64,000 nt of DNA from Pomphorhynchus laevis (GCA_012934845.2 WNNJ02000822.1:1-64000); one strand, 5' to 3'. Numbered from the stretch's first letter, positions 11,560 through 23,176 are shown. Notes: generated by a model from the sequence alone, not told the origin. Program-made: numbers and translations.

Positions 11560-13720
11560 ATTCAAAAAGGGTAAGGATCTTGACGTTGAGACTGGACAAT
11601 TATGACTAACGGTCGGGAGGTATCCGTGTTTACACGACAGAGCATGAGATATAGAATTGGGTTGACCACATGAGCAATTTTTGAGAACGTCTTTGACGAG
11701 CTGACCGTACCTGGCAGCAATAGTGTTTTTAAATGCTGTGCCATTCAGAACTGCGTCACTCTAGTTCGAGGGATAAGCCGTGAGCCAAGCAGAAGCGCCG
11801 CAAATTATGGAATGATCCAATGCGCTTTGTATGGGCTCGTCCAATTCACAGTAGATTGGCTGATTGTGTAATTGGAACTTGGCTTTATTTTACTGTGAAA
11901 ACGTATCGACAAACAGACTGTTGTTCTAGAATATCTACTAAATCCAGGTTGTCTACAAAAGGTTGGCAGAAAGTAAGCGACCTATCATAGTTTGTCTTCG
12001 CAGAGTTACACTAGTCAAAGATACCCAGTCCACCCAAACTTACTGGCAGTCTGACTAGCTTTAATTGTATGTCAATCGATACGGAATCGATCAAGAATAA
12101 GCTATCTATTTGAGTACGCAATTCATCATTTAGTTTCTTGAACTATTAAGGGTTGCACGAGCATGTGCGTTGAACATAAGTTCAATTATGTTGAAGTGAT
12201 TTGGTTAAGTATGCATAAAATGTCAGTAGATCAGATTTACCTATCTGGCACAATCGTTATAGCTAGTCTTGAATCTCTGATACTTTCAAACAAAGTAACC
12301 GTGATACGAACTCTTCAATACCAATAGAAGCGCCAAGAACGGACACATCATCATTTGTGATTTCTACTCGCACGGAAAGAACAAGTCACCATTCCTTTGA
12401 CGAGATAAGTCATTGACAGAGGCCTTGCATAATTTCATCGGATTAATATGAAATTCATATTTTGGACTGATTTCTGCTAAAAAAGCATATGCTGAGTTCA
12501 CATCATCGGCGCGACCAATAAAATTACCGTCATCAACATACCAGTATTGGCGCATCATGAGAAAAGTGTCCCTGAATCAATGGTAGCGTTGCGGCAGCAA
12601 AAGCTGCCATGACTATTACATCACCCTGAGTAAAGCCTTCCTAACATTGCATTGTTTCATTGTCTGATATTATCTCATGATTGTTACAGTATAACTTATG
12701 GAGTGTGCATTCGGTACCAGAACTCGTACCTAAGTAGGCTTGAAGGCTTCCACATACTTTTTGTAATTGGGATGTGCGAACGTAAGAATTGCCTTTGACA
12801 TTATGCGACGACTGACGTCTCCAACTCCTATTGGTCATAGGAGTCATAAACTCCTATTAATCATAGGTGTTTATGACCAACTCCTATTGGTCATACCATT
12901 CTCTTTACTTAAGGCGATTAGACGACTAGAAGTGATCGCCCGCATCGATTCATTGAATGAGTTTTGTGTAGCTAAATGTTGAGCAAACATAGCGAGTGCA
13001 TTTGCAAGCTTCTTTGATTCCACCGAAAGAATTTAATATCATGGACCATGCCTGGGCATCACGTCCAAATGGTCCCGCACCGCCTTTTATTAGTTTGCTC
13101 GTAGCAACGATTGTCTCTTCATCAATATCATGTTTACTGTTCCTAGCGTTCCCGTAATTCCCTTATTTTACATGTCCCAAACTACTCTACCTCTTTTAGC
13201 TTCCGCTCCATCGTTGTGGCTGCTCCTATTTCGTGGAATCATCTGCCCATTCATATCCGTCAATCATCATCAATGCCGTGCTTTAAACGCCTAATCCGAT
13301 GTAATTTAAACAATTAATTAATAAACCTGTACGATTTTTCTGCTATGTATTTTATTAATATACTTGTAAGCGTGCAGCTGTCATGCATTTGCCACATTAA
13401 ATAAATTATTATTATAAAACAAAGGTGGATAAAATTCGGTGTCATGAAATACATCTTCACTTAATGTGACACCGGGACCAGCTTCTTCAGCGCACGGGTG
13501 TCTGTCTTGATGTAGTTGACACACTGTTTTTGAGCCTATTAAATCATTGGGTTGAAGAAAACTGCCGGTTCGTTCTGAATCGTTTAAGGATCTCATGGCC
13601 GAGGACAATCTTCCAGATCTGACTTGGTTTACGAACCTCTTTTTCCAATCATAGGACGTTCGATTATCCTTTCGTAAGGAGCATTGATTATGGAGAAAAT
13701 ATGCCTCATTGAACAATTCT
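11560..13720 (-). mobile_element. Old RLE-type LINE, decayed
   Basis: Minus-strand relic of the same LINE group as the copies at 21-26 kb and 38-41.8 kb. In order from its 5' side: 13,381-13,716 holds an N-terminal domain piece (VRSGRLSSAMRSLND, like KHGNYGKALQRLVSGG in the younger copy); near 13,080 is GGAGPFGRDAQAW, the counterpart of SASGPGCLGLRPEH; near 12,950 is ITSSRLIALSKENG, matching IAGANLIALPKKDG; near 12,610 is TQGDVIVMAAFAA, motif B; at 12,364-12,558 is YWYVDDGNFIG, motif C. The frame is broken many times. The closeness of the motifs to the younger copies fixes the group; the family is clearly different. Confidence 0.75.
12818..12900. repeat. Short direct and inverted repeats
   Basis: The words actcctattggtcata and actcctattaatcatag recur in direct and inverted form within about 80 bp inside the old LINE. 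They look like a local duplication and have no evident function. Confidence 0.5.
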
Positions 13721-13859
13721 TCATATTGCCCTTCAGCCCATTCGCTGTGCGATAGACAAACATATTGTTGGTCTATCAGAATTCAATTGCAAAAGTTTTA
13801 ATTTTGATAAAATAAATAAAATGAATTAATTAATCTATAATTAATTTAAAATAGTAAAT

Positions 13860-15230
13860 TTAGGAAAATGCTATCGCAATTCGCCATATAATGACTCAAA
13901 TTCTTACTTTAGTAAGAATTTAAGTCATTATAATTTAACAATTTATTTATCTAAGATTATAATTTGGAAAGATTATATATTAGATAAAAATTTAAATATT
14001 TTAATATTTTAAGATTAACAATTCATTATATAATGACTTAAATGTTTACTTTTATTAATAGTAGAAACTTAAATACATCAAAAATAATCATTTTGAAAGA
14101 TTATATATTTGATAAAATTAAAAATAAAATGAAAATAACAAACAATTATAAAAGGAAAGATAAAATTAATAAAGATATGTATAAAGAACTTACTAAATTA
14201 AAGGATAACTATATAATAACAACTATTGATAAAGCTAGTAATAACTTTGTCTTCATATGCAAAAAGCTTTATTATGATATACTAATGAAAGAGGTTAATT
14301 CTAATGATTTAAATGTAAATCCAGCATATGAACGTAGTGAGTTGAGTTTAGAAACAATTATTACAAGTCACTGTTCTATAATGGATAAAAAGGGTATAAA
14401 GGTTGAATTAGATAATAAAACTATACCTATATTATATTGGAATCCAAAATTACATAAAAATCCAATAAAACCTAGGTTCATATGTAGTGCGTTTAAATGT
14501 ACATTAAAACCACTTTCTGTCTATATGAATAAAATACTTAAAGTAATTAAAGCACACTTTAAAAAATATTGCAAGGTAATCGAAATTAATACTGGTATAA
14601 AACACTATTTCAGTATTAATTCTACAAAAGAATTTTTAGAACAGACAAAAGGAATAAATTTTCAAAATATAAATACATATAATTTTAGTACGCTTTATAC
14701 AAATCTAGATTTAGTAGATATTAACGAAGCATTAAAAAATTAGTTAACTTTATATATAATATTTTTTTATAAAAAATCCTGTCTAAGCACATTTTATGCA
14801 TTCATTTTAAATGAATTATATATAACAAGAAAAAATATACACTAACCACAAACTTCATTAATATATGTATAGGTGCAATAAATGTATAAATGTAATTATA
14901 GGTGCTGTAATATGTAATGATAATACATAAGCATTACATTAATATGTAATGCTTTTTTCAAAATCATTTTAATACTTTAATATATGCATATTTTAATTTA
15001 GGGTACTATAAAAGTATAATCAAACAGAAAAGAGTTAAATATCAACAAAAATATAGAAAAATAAATTTAAACTCTTAAGCAACAGTTTTTTATTGGCGGA
15101 TAATAAATAATTTACTTTGTATTAGAATACGATACTATATAATCAAATTTCATCAGATAAAATACTTCATTAGCATGTATTTAGCCGCATTAATTGTGCT
15201 TTTATATTTAATAGACAGTCCGATATTTCC
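13860..15230 (+). mobile_element. PLE copy C: RT first half and scraps
   Basis: The region 14,042-14,743 is open for 233 residues and matches the first half of the PLE RT (DNYIITTIDKASNNFVFI, PILYWNPKLHKNPIKPRFI, and NTYNFSTLYTNLDL around motif A). Diverged duplicates of the lead-in occur at 13,880-14,040. After 14,750 come rearranged pieces of the linker (near 14,840) and of the RT C-terminus plus 3' region (15,000-15,230). The element is broken. With copy B it may once have been one PLE split by the old LINE. Confidence 0.8.
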
Positions 15231-15577
15231 GACTATCTACTTATATCTTAATAAAATATATCTCTTAAATCAAAAATGAGATATCTTATTTGCTTATAAT
15301 AATCTATTATATAAATTATCTCTTATATAATTACATGGCAATCTTTACCGTAAATTTCGTTCCCATTCGTACAAAATTATTTTGTACTTAGATATCTTAA
15401 TTTTGCTGTTATATTAACAATATTCCACATAATTATCCTTTATTCGCCCCTTTTTTAGGATCGAACTGTTGAGACTTAAGCATTTAAATTGCATTATCAC
15501 AGTGTTCCGTGCATTTTAAAAATAATGTCGCAAAGTGACCGTCTAGGTATCACCATTTGCAGTCAGCAATGGTGAGT

Positions 15578-15632
15578 ATCGCCTACTGAAGAATCGTAAT
15601 AATGACGAAACGATACTTATTAGGATTATTTG
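15578..15632 (+). ncRNA. Hammerhead-like motif, degenerate
   Basis: CUGAAGA at 15,586-15,592 is followed by a weak stem and GAAA at 15,607-15,610, then ACGAUACUUAUUAGG, a worn form of the stem III hairpin seen at 15.97-16.36 kb. The CUGANGA and GAAA core blocks are intact, but stem III and the cleavage triplet are poor. Confidence 0.4.
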
Positions 15633-15969
15633 TTTCTATTTTATTCCGCATCGACTAAATGAAAACATGTAAGAACCACAAAAAATATTTTATTTTAAAT
15701 CGTTTTTACGTTAAGGTTATTTTTAAGTAGCATATTTATCCTTAATATAGTTACTTGCTTTTCTATTTTTACTTATTTCATGTTTATTTCATTCTTCGTT
15801 AGTTTCAAATTTGTTTTTCTACACTGAGAATAAGTTTTATGACTTATAAACTAATTACTATATACATGTAAGCTAACTACGATATACTTATAAATATATC
15901 ATGAATCTCAAAAGATAGTGAGACCAATCCTCGTGAAATACGTTGTTATCATTGAAGCCAGACGTGGAA

Positions 15970-16015
15970 GAACGGTAGCAAGTACCGTTTTGTCATCACA
16001 ATGATTCATCAGTGC
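15970..16015 (-). ncRNA. Hammerhead-like motif, left arm
   Basis: The minus strand has CUGAUGA (plus positions 16,006-16,012), a short hairpin, then a CAAAA in place of CGAAA, and a 6-bp stem III (ACGGUA / UACCGU). The G12 change should disable it. No clear stem I is seen. Confidence 0.45.
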
Positions 16016-16308
16016 CAGATCCCTCCCACTACTGGATGCAGAGGAGGACTGGCAGACGGCACACGAGTTATGTGTATGAAGTACCAGAAAGATTTCTGGT
16101 AACTTCACATTGAGTGCTAAATCAGCACTACTGCTTCAAGAGACCTGCACTGGCATTTGCCAGTGCTTTTGCTAATGATCCAATTTGGTGAAGCAGTGGT
16201 GCTGATTTAGCACTCAATGTGAAGTTACCAGAAATCTTTCTGGTACTACATACATATGACTCGTGTGCAGTCTGCCAGTCCTCCTCTGCATTCAGTAGTG
16301 GGAAGGAT

Positions 16309-16360
16309 CTGGCACTAATGAATCATTGTGATGACGAAACGGTACTTGCTACCGTTTTTC
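16309..16360 (+). ncRNA. Hammerhead-like motif, right arm
   Basis: The plus strand has CUAAUGA at 16,315-16,321 (G5 changed), GAAA at 16,336-16,339, and a good ACGGUA / UACCGU stem III followed by U. Each arm lacks a different core base, so both look like decayed copies of one ribozyme. Confidence 0.45.
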
Positions 16361-16399
16361 CGCGTCTGGCTTCAATTATAAATATAGATACTTACTGTT

Positions 16400-17040
16400 A
16401 CTTTTATCTAAGTATATATAAGTATATATACCTATATACTGATATATTGTAGTTATAAACTAACTACGATATACTTATAAACTAACTTAAAACTAGGTTC
16501 GTTAAATGAATAGCCTCTTTTACAATGCGGATTCGAACAAACATTTAATTTCATCAAAATAGTTTCAATATTTATGTTTTATTAAACATTTTATGTTAAA
16601 ATATTTTGTTTTACATAACAATTTTATATTGACTGGATAATTGTCTAATGTACTTATTGTCCGTGTGGTTGACATTTATTTAATTATTGTTTAATGTTGT
16701 TCTAGGGTTGAAGTTCACATGTTTGAACGAACGAGCGAATTCAGAGCTGACAAAATCTTAATTTTTTGTGCTTTCTATGTCAGAGTATATTTAAGTATTT
16801 TTTATATTTTAGGTCATTCTTCAGCATATTAATGTCGAGGAACTATAACTTTCCTTCTTGTTTACCTGCCATTGTATTAATTTGGACTCATCATTTAATT
16901 TAAAATTCATTCATTCATGTTTGTCTTTTAAATCTATAATTCGTTGACTAATGTTCTCATTTCATTTTCTTATCTAAATTTCAGTCACCTACGTCCAGGA
17001 GTTTCACTTACGAGAACTCATTTACTTGTATATATTTTAT
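16400..17040. other. AT-rich spacer, nothing recognised
   Basis: No coding motif, repeat match or RNA structure was identified. Confidence 0.4.
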
Positions 17041-17042
17041 GA

Positions 17043-17112
17043 GAGATATACTTTAAGAGATATACTTTAAGAGATATACTTTAAGAGATATACTTTAAGA
17101 GATATACTTTGA
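17043..17112. repeat. 14-bp tandem repeat, five units
   Basis: The unit gagatatactttaa repeats five times, the last with one change, followed by looser variants to about 17,175. A minor minisatellite. Confidence 0.9.
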
Positions 17113-17159
17113 GAGATACTATGAGATATATATACTATGAGAGATATTTTGTGAGATTT

Positions 17160-18240
17160 ACTTTAAGAGATATAAAATGTTCAATTAATTCGATTACCAA
17201 ACGACTTCAATCGAGTTCAACTGTTGCGGAGAAGGTGTGGTTTAGTACAGTGACCACGCGCTGCTGTTATTCAGCTCTGCTGATTTATACAAAAATTGCG
17301 CATGTGTTAAAGTCGATAAGCGCTGCACACATCGCTACGCGAACAGTCGTAATGAGGATTCAGTCACCATCTCTTCAACGAATATGTCTAACGCTAGAAG
17401 CACGCCACTGACATTAAATGATGATAAACTTGCCACAATGGAGAAAGGTTTTGTCTGCTTTGCTACCCTATATGTCTGAGAAGATGCAAATAAATCCCAA
17501 AATAAATGAATCAACATCGAATTCTGATCTGATGGAACACTTGATACCATGTTCGAAGTGTCTAGCATACACTAAGTTGTACTTCCCGAGGTTATTGTCA
17601 CATGACTTTTAACTGCGGAAACCATTGTGCGGCTGTTGCGTAGGTTCGTTCGACGAGGAACTTTACAGAAATACGGCACATGAGTGAGGTGGAAACGAAA
17701 AGTGCTTCCAAGGAAATTGGAAGAGAGGATGTCAACAAGATGATCCATAAATCATATGCGACTGTAGTTAAAAAGAATTTAATACCATCGATGCAACGGA
17801 ACATCTGCCAGACAATTGCGGCGGCTTAAAGGATTAAGACGTCACAACTATTATATTCGTGACTGCTAAAATGTGGAGGGTGATTCTCAGCGCGCAAAGG
17901 ATAATAGTTTGTGGTCTAGTGGAAGGTTACGATGTTGATATGGTTATAAAGTTCTTGACAAAGCTTAGCATTCCTTACGTAGACCCCCTTCCATTACTAG
18001 ACTTATTGAAAAACAGATTGGCATACCAAGATGGATCTTGATTACGCTTATATTATTTTTTTATTTTTTTATTTTATTTAAAATAAAGAACTAAGTATCT
18101 ATCTTCATAGCATTAAGCATTTTGGAATGTTTTCTTCTGGATTTAGAAAAGTAAATTTGCTTTAGATATATTAATAACATATAATATTAATATACAGCAG
18201 CAAAATATACATAAAAGATGAACAAGAAAGTCCGAATCTC
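17160..18240 (+). pseudogene. Possible decayed LINE first reading frame
   Basis: The stretch is less AT-rich than its surroundings and gives protein-like pieces, such as AQRIIVCGLVEGYDVDMVIKFL near 17,890-17,960 (an RNA-binding or Zn-ORF flavour), but no continuous frame. It lies just upstream of LINE RT remains in the same direction. A relic ORF1 is the best guess, with low certainty. Confidence 0.25.
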
Positions 18241-18260
18241 ATATACATACAACATCACAA

Positions 18261-18440
18261 GATGAGTAAAGTGACTTTCGTAGCATCAAAACTGAACAAA
18301 AATCAAACGAGTTTTCCATGGAATATGTACGATCTTGCAGGTAATAAGTTGATTACTACTACCATTCTCGACAACAAGGTTAGTGTTTTAACTTCTGATG
18401 ATGTACTGGGAGCAGGGTACTTCCCTAATCCACAAGCCTA
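18261..18440 (+). CDS. Small unrecognised frame (59 aa)
   Basis: An ATG-started frame, MSKVTFVASKLNKNQTSF to ending FPNPQA. It matches no family I know. It sits between two stretches of LINE-like debris, and codon content is not AT-driven, so it may be a captured or relic coding piece. A chance frame is equally possible. Confidence 0.2.
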
Positions 18441-18469
18441 AAAACCTGATTAGGATAGGATAGGATAAT

Positions 18470-19960
18470 CCTCCTGGATGGATATCCTGCTGGACAGGAT
18501 AATTGACATCGGTTATGACATGTTACTAGATGACTTCAACGACAGAACTGGCCGTTGGATTAATGCAGCACTCCGCAGAGCCAGGAACGGTTATCTTATA
18601 AAAAACCTCCTTCCCCCACCTTTCATTGCACATCAACGAATTCACTCCTCGATTTATTATTGCTCCAATAGAGGTGGTTGTTAAAACCCTTTTATACGGA
18701 GCAGTCGCGACAACGTCTGTCTACCTCTCATGACCTAATTCGCTGGCGGATATAAGAAAATACGCTGCTTCGAAGAAGATTCCAATTCGACCCGATCAGA
18801 GTGGCCTTCTTTCAGATAGCTATCGAACGCTTCCCCCGAATTGGCAATGAGAGTTTAACCGAATTTAATTCCTACCTCTCTTTGCAAGCTACCGCATTGC
18901 TTTCGACAACCTATAAAGGTCGCATGTTCAGTCCCACTCCGACAAAACTCATGACCTTAGCATCTTTGCTCCGTCTCCCAAATCTCTCTGCTTCTGTCAG
19001 GCAAGTTTTCTCGAAAAAATATTGGAGCACTAGGTATAGGTTCCAAGTGGGTAAGGATAGGGCTAGCATCGCTTCCCTTAATCCATCACTGTCTTTATTC
19101 TGGAAGATATTCAAGAAGGTGAAGTTTGTCTGTTGGAGGGATAGAGCATTGGGTTGGATAAGTAGTATATATTGATAAAGTTTTGGAGGAGTCACTATTT
19201 CTACATAATTATGGAACCACTTAATCACCGCAACCAATCGCGCCTTGGGGAGACTTCAGGAGTATAGACTTAACTGTCACAGATATTCTCAACGTCTGGG
19301 GCCTCTACCGGGCGCCTCTACCGGGCGCCTCTAAATCCGTCGCTCACTCTCTTCTCGTGTCTGTCAGCTTTTGACAGTAGAACAAAGAAGGGAGGTGACC
19401 GTCACAATGCTATTAGCCACCTTTATCTGATATGGCCGGCATCAACATTAGTAGGAGAATTTTTATACCTAAAAAGTATCCGGTCTCTTGCCCTAAAGAC
19501 CTGCGGCCCATTTCGATTCAAAATTCCCTCGTCTTGATCGACGAAAAAGCGCTTGCCCTAAAATCCGCGTTCATTTGAGTAGGCGTAATTTAATCCCACC
19601 TGGTTTCCATGGGTTTGTCAATGGTCGCTCGGTCCAGTTACCCAAGTCCAATCTTATTTTAAACTCCCCCAAATCGCAGGTTGTTGACTTCCATGGCGCC
19701 TCTATAACAAAACGAAAGCTTAAGAGATTAGCACTCTTTGCTCTCTCCTCCATTTTGACTAATCAACCCCTCCCTAACTTCACGAGTCAAGTAAAATACC
19801 TGGAGGTCACCGTTATGGTGAACTGGTCGGTAAAAGCTGACAGGGATAGACTTAAACGTATCCTGACTAAATCTAGGTAGGCCATGAAACGGGCCCAGCA
19901 TCTGTCATTAATAGGGAAAACCCAGGTGCGCCTCTGGGGCACCTGGGCTATCTCGGGATT
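18470..19960 (+). mobile_element. Decayed LINE, clade unassigned
   Basis: Plus-strand fragments of a non-LTR RT: near 19,470-19,550 is a PKKYPVSCPKDLRPISIQN run (the RT fingers signature IPKK...D.RPISL), and 19,575-19,880 contains VNGRSVQLPKSNLI and TSQVKYLEVTVMVNWS (the thumb VKYLGV signature). The frames at 18,478-18,684 and 18,801-19,175 probably belong to the same element, but no catalytic YADD was found. Many breaks; 19,300-19,330 has a small tandem of gcctctaccgg. Confidence 0.5.
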
Positions 19961-19966
19961 AGCATT

Positions 19967-20965
19967 TCATTCGCGTTTACAAAGCCCGGAAACGTATTTG
20001 GATCCTGGTTCACAAACGCGGGCACTGTGCTGACGGTTGCTGCAAAGGCTGCCGCTGTGTTTGTTTGTACTACTAAGGCCCAGACCGCCCATTTTTAGTG
20101 TGAGCTCAACTTGAGATCGTGTTCGCGCTGACAGTTGTATTGAAGCGATGATTTCCATCGCCCGTATCACAGCATTATCAAACTGCTTACAGAAAAGTTC
20201 GGTGCTTGCTGGATCTACATTCCACATTAGAAATGATATTCGTTGAGCGGAAACGCAGTGGCTCAATAGCAGGTAATCCACATGAGCTTCTGGAAGCGAC
20301 GCGACAAGCTCCGTGTCATTTACTAGATTTGGTAAGCAACTATTTATGAGATATGCTTCTACAAACTCTTGCGAACCAATTGGGCATCCCAAAAGAGTGA
20401 AATTGCCGTCAGTTTTTGTATGTGGAGAGTGAGTCCATTCTGTCTGCGTTGAGATAATTGCTTCTGTATGTCCTATTAATTCGATGCTTTGCCAATTCAT
20501 TGATAGTCCGTGTTTTTCTAGCTCATTTGAAATCATGTTTAATGTGAAAGCAACTGCCTTGGGTTCACCTCCAATTATTCCATCGTCTAAATACCACTTG
20601 TTAAAACCGATACCTGTGATCAAGTCGACTTTCCGAATAATCGGTTGGATTGTCAGTGCGAAAAGGAATGGGCCCAGAGGGTCCCCTTGTTGTACTCCTG
20701 CTGACGATGTAAGGCTTTTTGCTGCTCTAAATCGTAATTTTGATGGTTGCGAGTAGCACCATTTGATTGACGGTCCGATAGAAGGTGCTTCAATGTCGAC
20801 TGCGTCAATAAAACATTGCCTATCAACTGTATTAAATGCGTTCGAAACATCTACTTTCGCCCATACCCAATTTTCCGAGGTGTGCATCTGTTCGTGCAAT
20901 CGTCGAACCTGGTGAATTATTAAATCTGCGCCATTTGCCACTGCAGCACCGACCTGTTGTGGTTG
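19967..20965 (-). mobile_element. RLE-type LINE, RT fragment
   Basis: The minus strand is open for about 330 residues. It begins mid-RT at QPQQVGAAVANGADLIIH and runs through motif A (AKVDVSNAFNTVD), motif B (GVQQGDPLGPFLFAL), motif C (WYLDDGIIGG) and the thumb (FTLLGCPIGS), ending near GGLGLSS. This is the same domain order as the 38-kb copy but clearly a different family (roughly half of the residues match by eye). There is no zinc finger or RLE. The 5' side abuts repeat sequence next to LINE copy 1 at about 20,965, so the copy is truncated at both ends. All catalytic aspartates in the preserved part are intact. Confidence 0.85.
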
Positions 20966-20984
20966 AAATATATGAATGAACATA

Positions 20985-21110
20985 TAAATATTTATTTATA
21001 TGAATAACATATAAATTGAAAATAATAGTAATATGCAAATTGAATAATATACAAATTGAATATAACTTTTATCAGATGTTAATCGTTGATTTTAATAATA
21101 TTTTCACAAA
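20985..21110. repeat. Repeat flanking RLE-LINE copy 1, left
   Basis: About 115 bp nearly identical to 25,965-26,080 on the other side of LINE copy 1. Either it is a long target duplication or, more likely, part of a tandemly arranged LINE end (see the tandem at 25,881-26,155). Confidence 0.7.
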
Positions 21111-21170
21111 TTATGACAACTTTAAATTTTTTTTAACAAATAAATTTATAACAAAAAAAATTATTACAAA

Positions 21171-21581
21171 TTAGAGTAAGTATAATAAATGATCAGATTC
21201 TAAATCCTCACCGATCGGCAAGGATTTTGTAAGCTCCGGCTTATTACTGTACTTTTTAGAGTTATTTCTTTGTGATCGCTGATATTCTTCGCTATCATGT
21301 TCATGCGATCCATGAGCGTTGCTGTGACCACTATCTTCCGATTCGGTTGATGTATACGCGGCTGCGGTGGTGGCGGTTGTAATGAATTCGTTATTTCTTC
21401 GAACCATGTTTGAGCAGCTCTTCAAAATTGATGCGATATTACTACTTTTATTCGTAATTAAGTGATTGGCGATATTTGTTGTCGCTATCATTTGTACTGC
21501 CGATGGTGCGTCGTCATGTTGATCATGCTCAACACCTTGAACATCAACAACATTGTCGGGTAGTATAAGATCATCACACAT
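21171..21581 (-). CDS. LINE copy 1: downstream frame, second part (136 aa)
   Basis: Starts MCDDLILPDNVVDVQG and ends with a basic stretch (RSQRNNSKKYSNK) and ESDHLLYLL. Low complexity, His/Asp/Ser rich, no recognised domain. The copy at 41,350-41,751 ends differently after ESDH, so the two elements diverge right at this 3' boundary. Confidence 0.55.
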   Translation of the reverse strand: MCDDLILPDNVVDVQGVEHDQHDDAPSAVQMIATTNIANHLITNKSSNIASILKSCSNMVRRNNEFITTATTAAAYTSTESEDSGHSNAHGSHEHDSEEYQRSQRNNSKKYSNKPELTKSLPIGEDLESDHLLYLL

Positions 21582-21587
21582 GTTGAG

Positions 21588-21857
21588 TTACTGATGAATG
21601 ATCTGGTTGAGATGATCATTACAATTGTCGGGTGTATGATCGGCAACACTAGATTGGCTGCAATTCATCGTGGAAATTCTGGTTTTACCATTGTCAATCA
21701 TAGTTTCTTCTTGGTTACTACTCGATGATACAAAGAAAGGCGCAGCAGATTCGTCGGCACCGGGTTCGTTGATAGAACCAGAAGCAAATTTTGCAAATTC
21801 ATTCGATGGATTGCAATCAAGCCCATATTTAGGATCATATGATGTAAATGACATCAT
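21588..21857 (-). CDS. LINE copy 1: downstream frame, first part (89 aa)
   Basis: Starts MMSFTSYDPKYGLD at an ATGA overlap with the preceding stop. It is rich in Ser, Asn and Asp and has no known domain. It is in the same frame as the following 136-residue frame, separated by one TAA. Both copies share this layout, so it is a family feature and not recent damage. Confidence 0.55.
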   Translation of the reverse strand: MMSFTSYDPKYGLDCNPSNEFAKFASGSINEPGADESAAPFFVSSSSNQEETMIDNGKTRISTMNCSQSSVADHTPDNCNDHLNQIIHQ

Positions 21858-23176
21858 TGGTATTGTTGAATTGCTGTTAAGTAAAATGATGACGATTCAA
21901 ACTCCAATCCCTGTTGAGATGATCCTTTTAATTTTATCGTCAAGTTATCATTATCCTTGATTGGACAACAAATTAGATTATTGTATTCGTTCATTTGATT
22001 ATTATTTATTTGCATATCATTACTAGCTAAGGGATGCATTGAACTCTGATGCAGCTCACCAAGTTGTTGGATCTTATTTATTTGATCGGTAACTTGTCCT
22101 GTCGGTGAATTAGCAGACATCAATAGATGACTTTCAGCATCAGTTGTAGTTGCACAATAAGTAAATATCATTTCTTTTTCGAAATCTGTTTGACCGTAGT
22201 CCGACGATTGCTTTCTAACTTTGGTAAGAGATTTGGCTACATCAGTATCGTCATTATCGTCGACATTAAGCTGGGAATGATGATGCTGAAAAACATCATT
22301 AGTAGCATCGAATGGAGTATCGTGCTTAGTGATATTGGCAGGAATGTCATTGTTACATTGAGACGCATGCTTGTTTATCGGTTCATTATCTGCGACTATC
22401 GTAGAAGTGGCGCTCACAGCATTATGCTCAGTTTCAATTGATCTGGTGTTATATGTATCACAACGTCTAGTCATACAGGGTAGTCTTATCACATCACGAG
22501 TTCGGCTCGAAGCACAAGTGTCTGGCTCGAAGAGGCGTTTCCCGGGTTCACCTGTTTCCTGGTGTCCACCATCAAATGTGGATATTGGGATCTGATCAAG
22601 TGACGCTAGCATTGCTTTGGCGTTGCCTCTCATTATTGCAATAGAGATGCGCTGGTATAAATGCGTGATTGTCACGGCGTAAGTGACTCCGCTTGTCCGG
22701 CTCATGTTATTTGCAACCCGTTTGATGACCCTGTTTCCCTCTTCATTCCATCCCCCAAACGACTCCACTACAGCGGCTGAGAATATATACCCCGCTGCTT
22801 CGACCCTGCTCTTGTACTTTCGGTCTTTAACATTAATCGCATACGACGTAGCGGCGGCGAGCTTTGCGTTAGCAGCTGAGCGACGGTATGCCGTCTGTTG
22901 GGGGTGAGTGACTGCAAAGTCGATTGCATGGGGAGGGTCCCCATAAAATAGGATGTCTGCCGGCCGTTCACGTAGGTCCGGGATAATACCTCGCACTTCC
23001 AGAGCTACATCCATCCGGGCTGATTGTGCGGCTGCGAATACCACGTCACGAATAGCATTATGCCGCAGTCCTTGATAACCCCCGTATTGGCATGTTAGCG
23101 AGTGTATGCATTCCTTATCAGCTATGCGCTTGCAGCTGCCGCATCTATAATTCCTTTCGTGTAAAAGGAATTCCAA
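21854..23176 (-). CDS. LINE copy 1: zinc finger, RLE and C-terminal extension
   Basis: A 440-residue frame starting inside the shifted region; its first real match to copy 2 is LHERNYRCG. It carries the CCHC finger (CGSC...H...C), the restriction-like endonuclease core (GIIPDLRERPADILF, then HAIDFAVTHP, then KYKSR), and about 240 residues rich in Asn, Ser, Thr, His and Asp with no known domain. The stop overlaps the next ATG as ATGA. Confidence 0.85.
   Translation of the reverse strand: MEFLLHERNYRCGSCKRIADKECIHSLTCQYGGYQGLRHNAIRDVVFAAAQSARMDVALEVRGIIPDLRERPADILFYGDPPHAIDFAVTHPQQTAYRRSAANAKLAAATSYAINVKDRKYKSRVEAAGYIFSAAVVESFGGWNEEGNRVIKRVANNMSRTSGVTYAVTITHLYQRISIAIMRGNAKAMLASLDQIPISTFDGGHQETGEPGKRLFEPDTCASSRTRDVIRLPCMTRRCDTYNTRSIETEHNAVSATSTIVADNEPINKHASQCNNDIPANITKHDTPFDATNDVFQHHHSQLNVDDNDDTDVAKSLTKVRKQSSDYGQTDFEKEMIFTYCATTTDAESHLLMSANSPTGQVTDQINKIQQLGELHQSSMHPLASNDMQINNNQMNEYNNLICCPIKDNDNLTIKLKGSSQQGLEFESSSFYLTAIQQYQ

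Larger units (their letters stand above)
15953..16375. repeat. Long inverted repeat carrying hammerhead-like arms
   Basis: Arms of about 186 bp (15,953-16,138 and 16,189-16,375) are mostly complementary. They flank a 50-bp spacer that itself holds a hairpin (gcactggca ... tgccagtgc). Each arm can be read as a short MKLPEIFLVLHT frame, which is only the same DNA seen twice. The outer part of each arm holds a hammerhead-like core in opposite orientation. Confidence 0.9.

Noticed and set aside
12364-12558. YVDD motif as a retroviral or LTR-element RT
   Set aside because: Flanking blocks match the RLE-type LINE RT in order; no protease, RNase H, integrase or LTRs are present.
15908-16452. Two similar short proteins (MKLPEIFLVLHT...) in opposite directions
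   Set aside because: They are the two arms of one inverted repeat; the frames do not extend beyond it.
17043-17112. Regular repeats as a CRISPR array
   Set aside because: The 14-bp units abut with no spacers and lie in animal DNA; this is a minisatellite.
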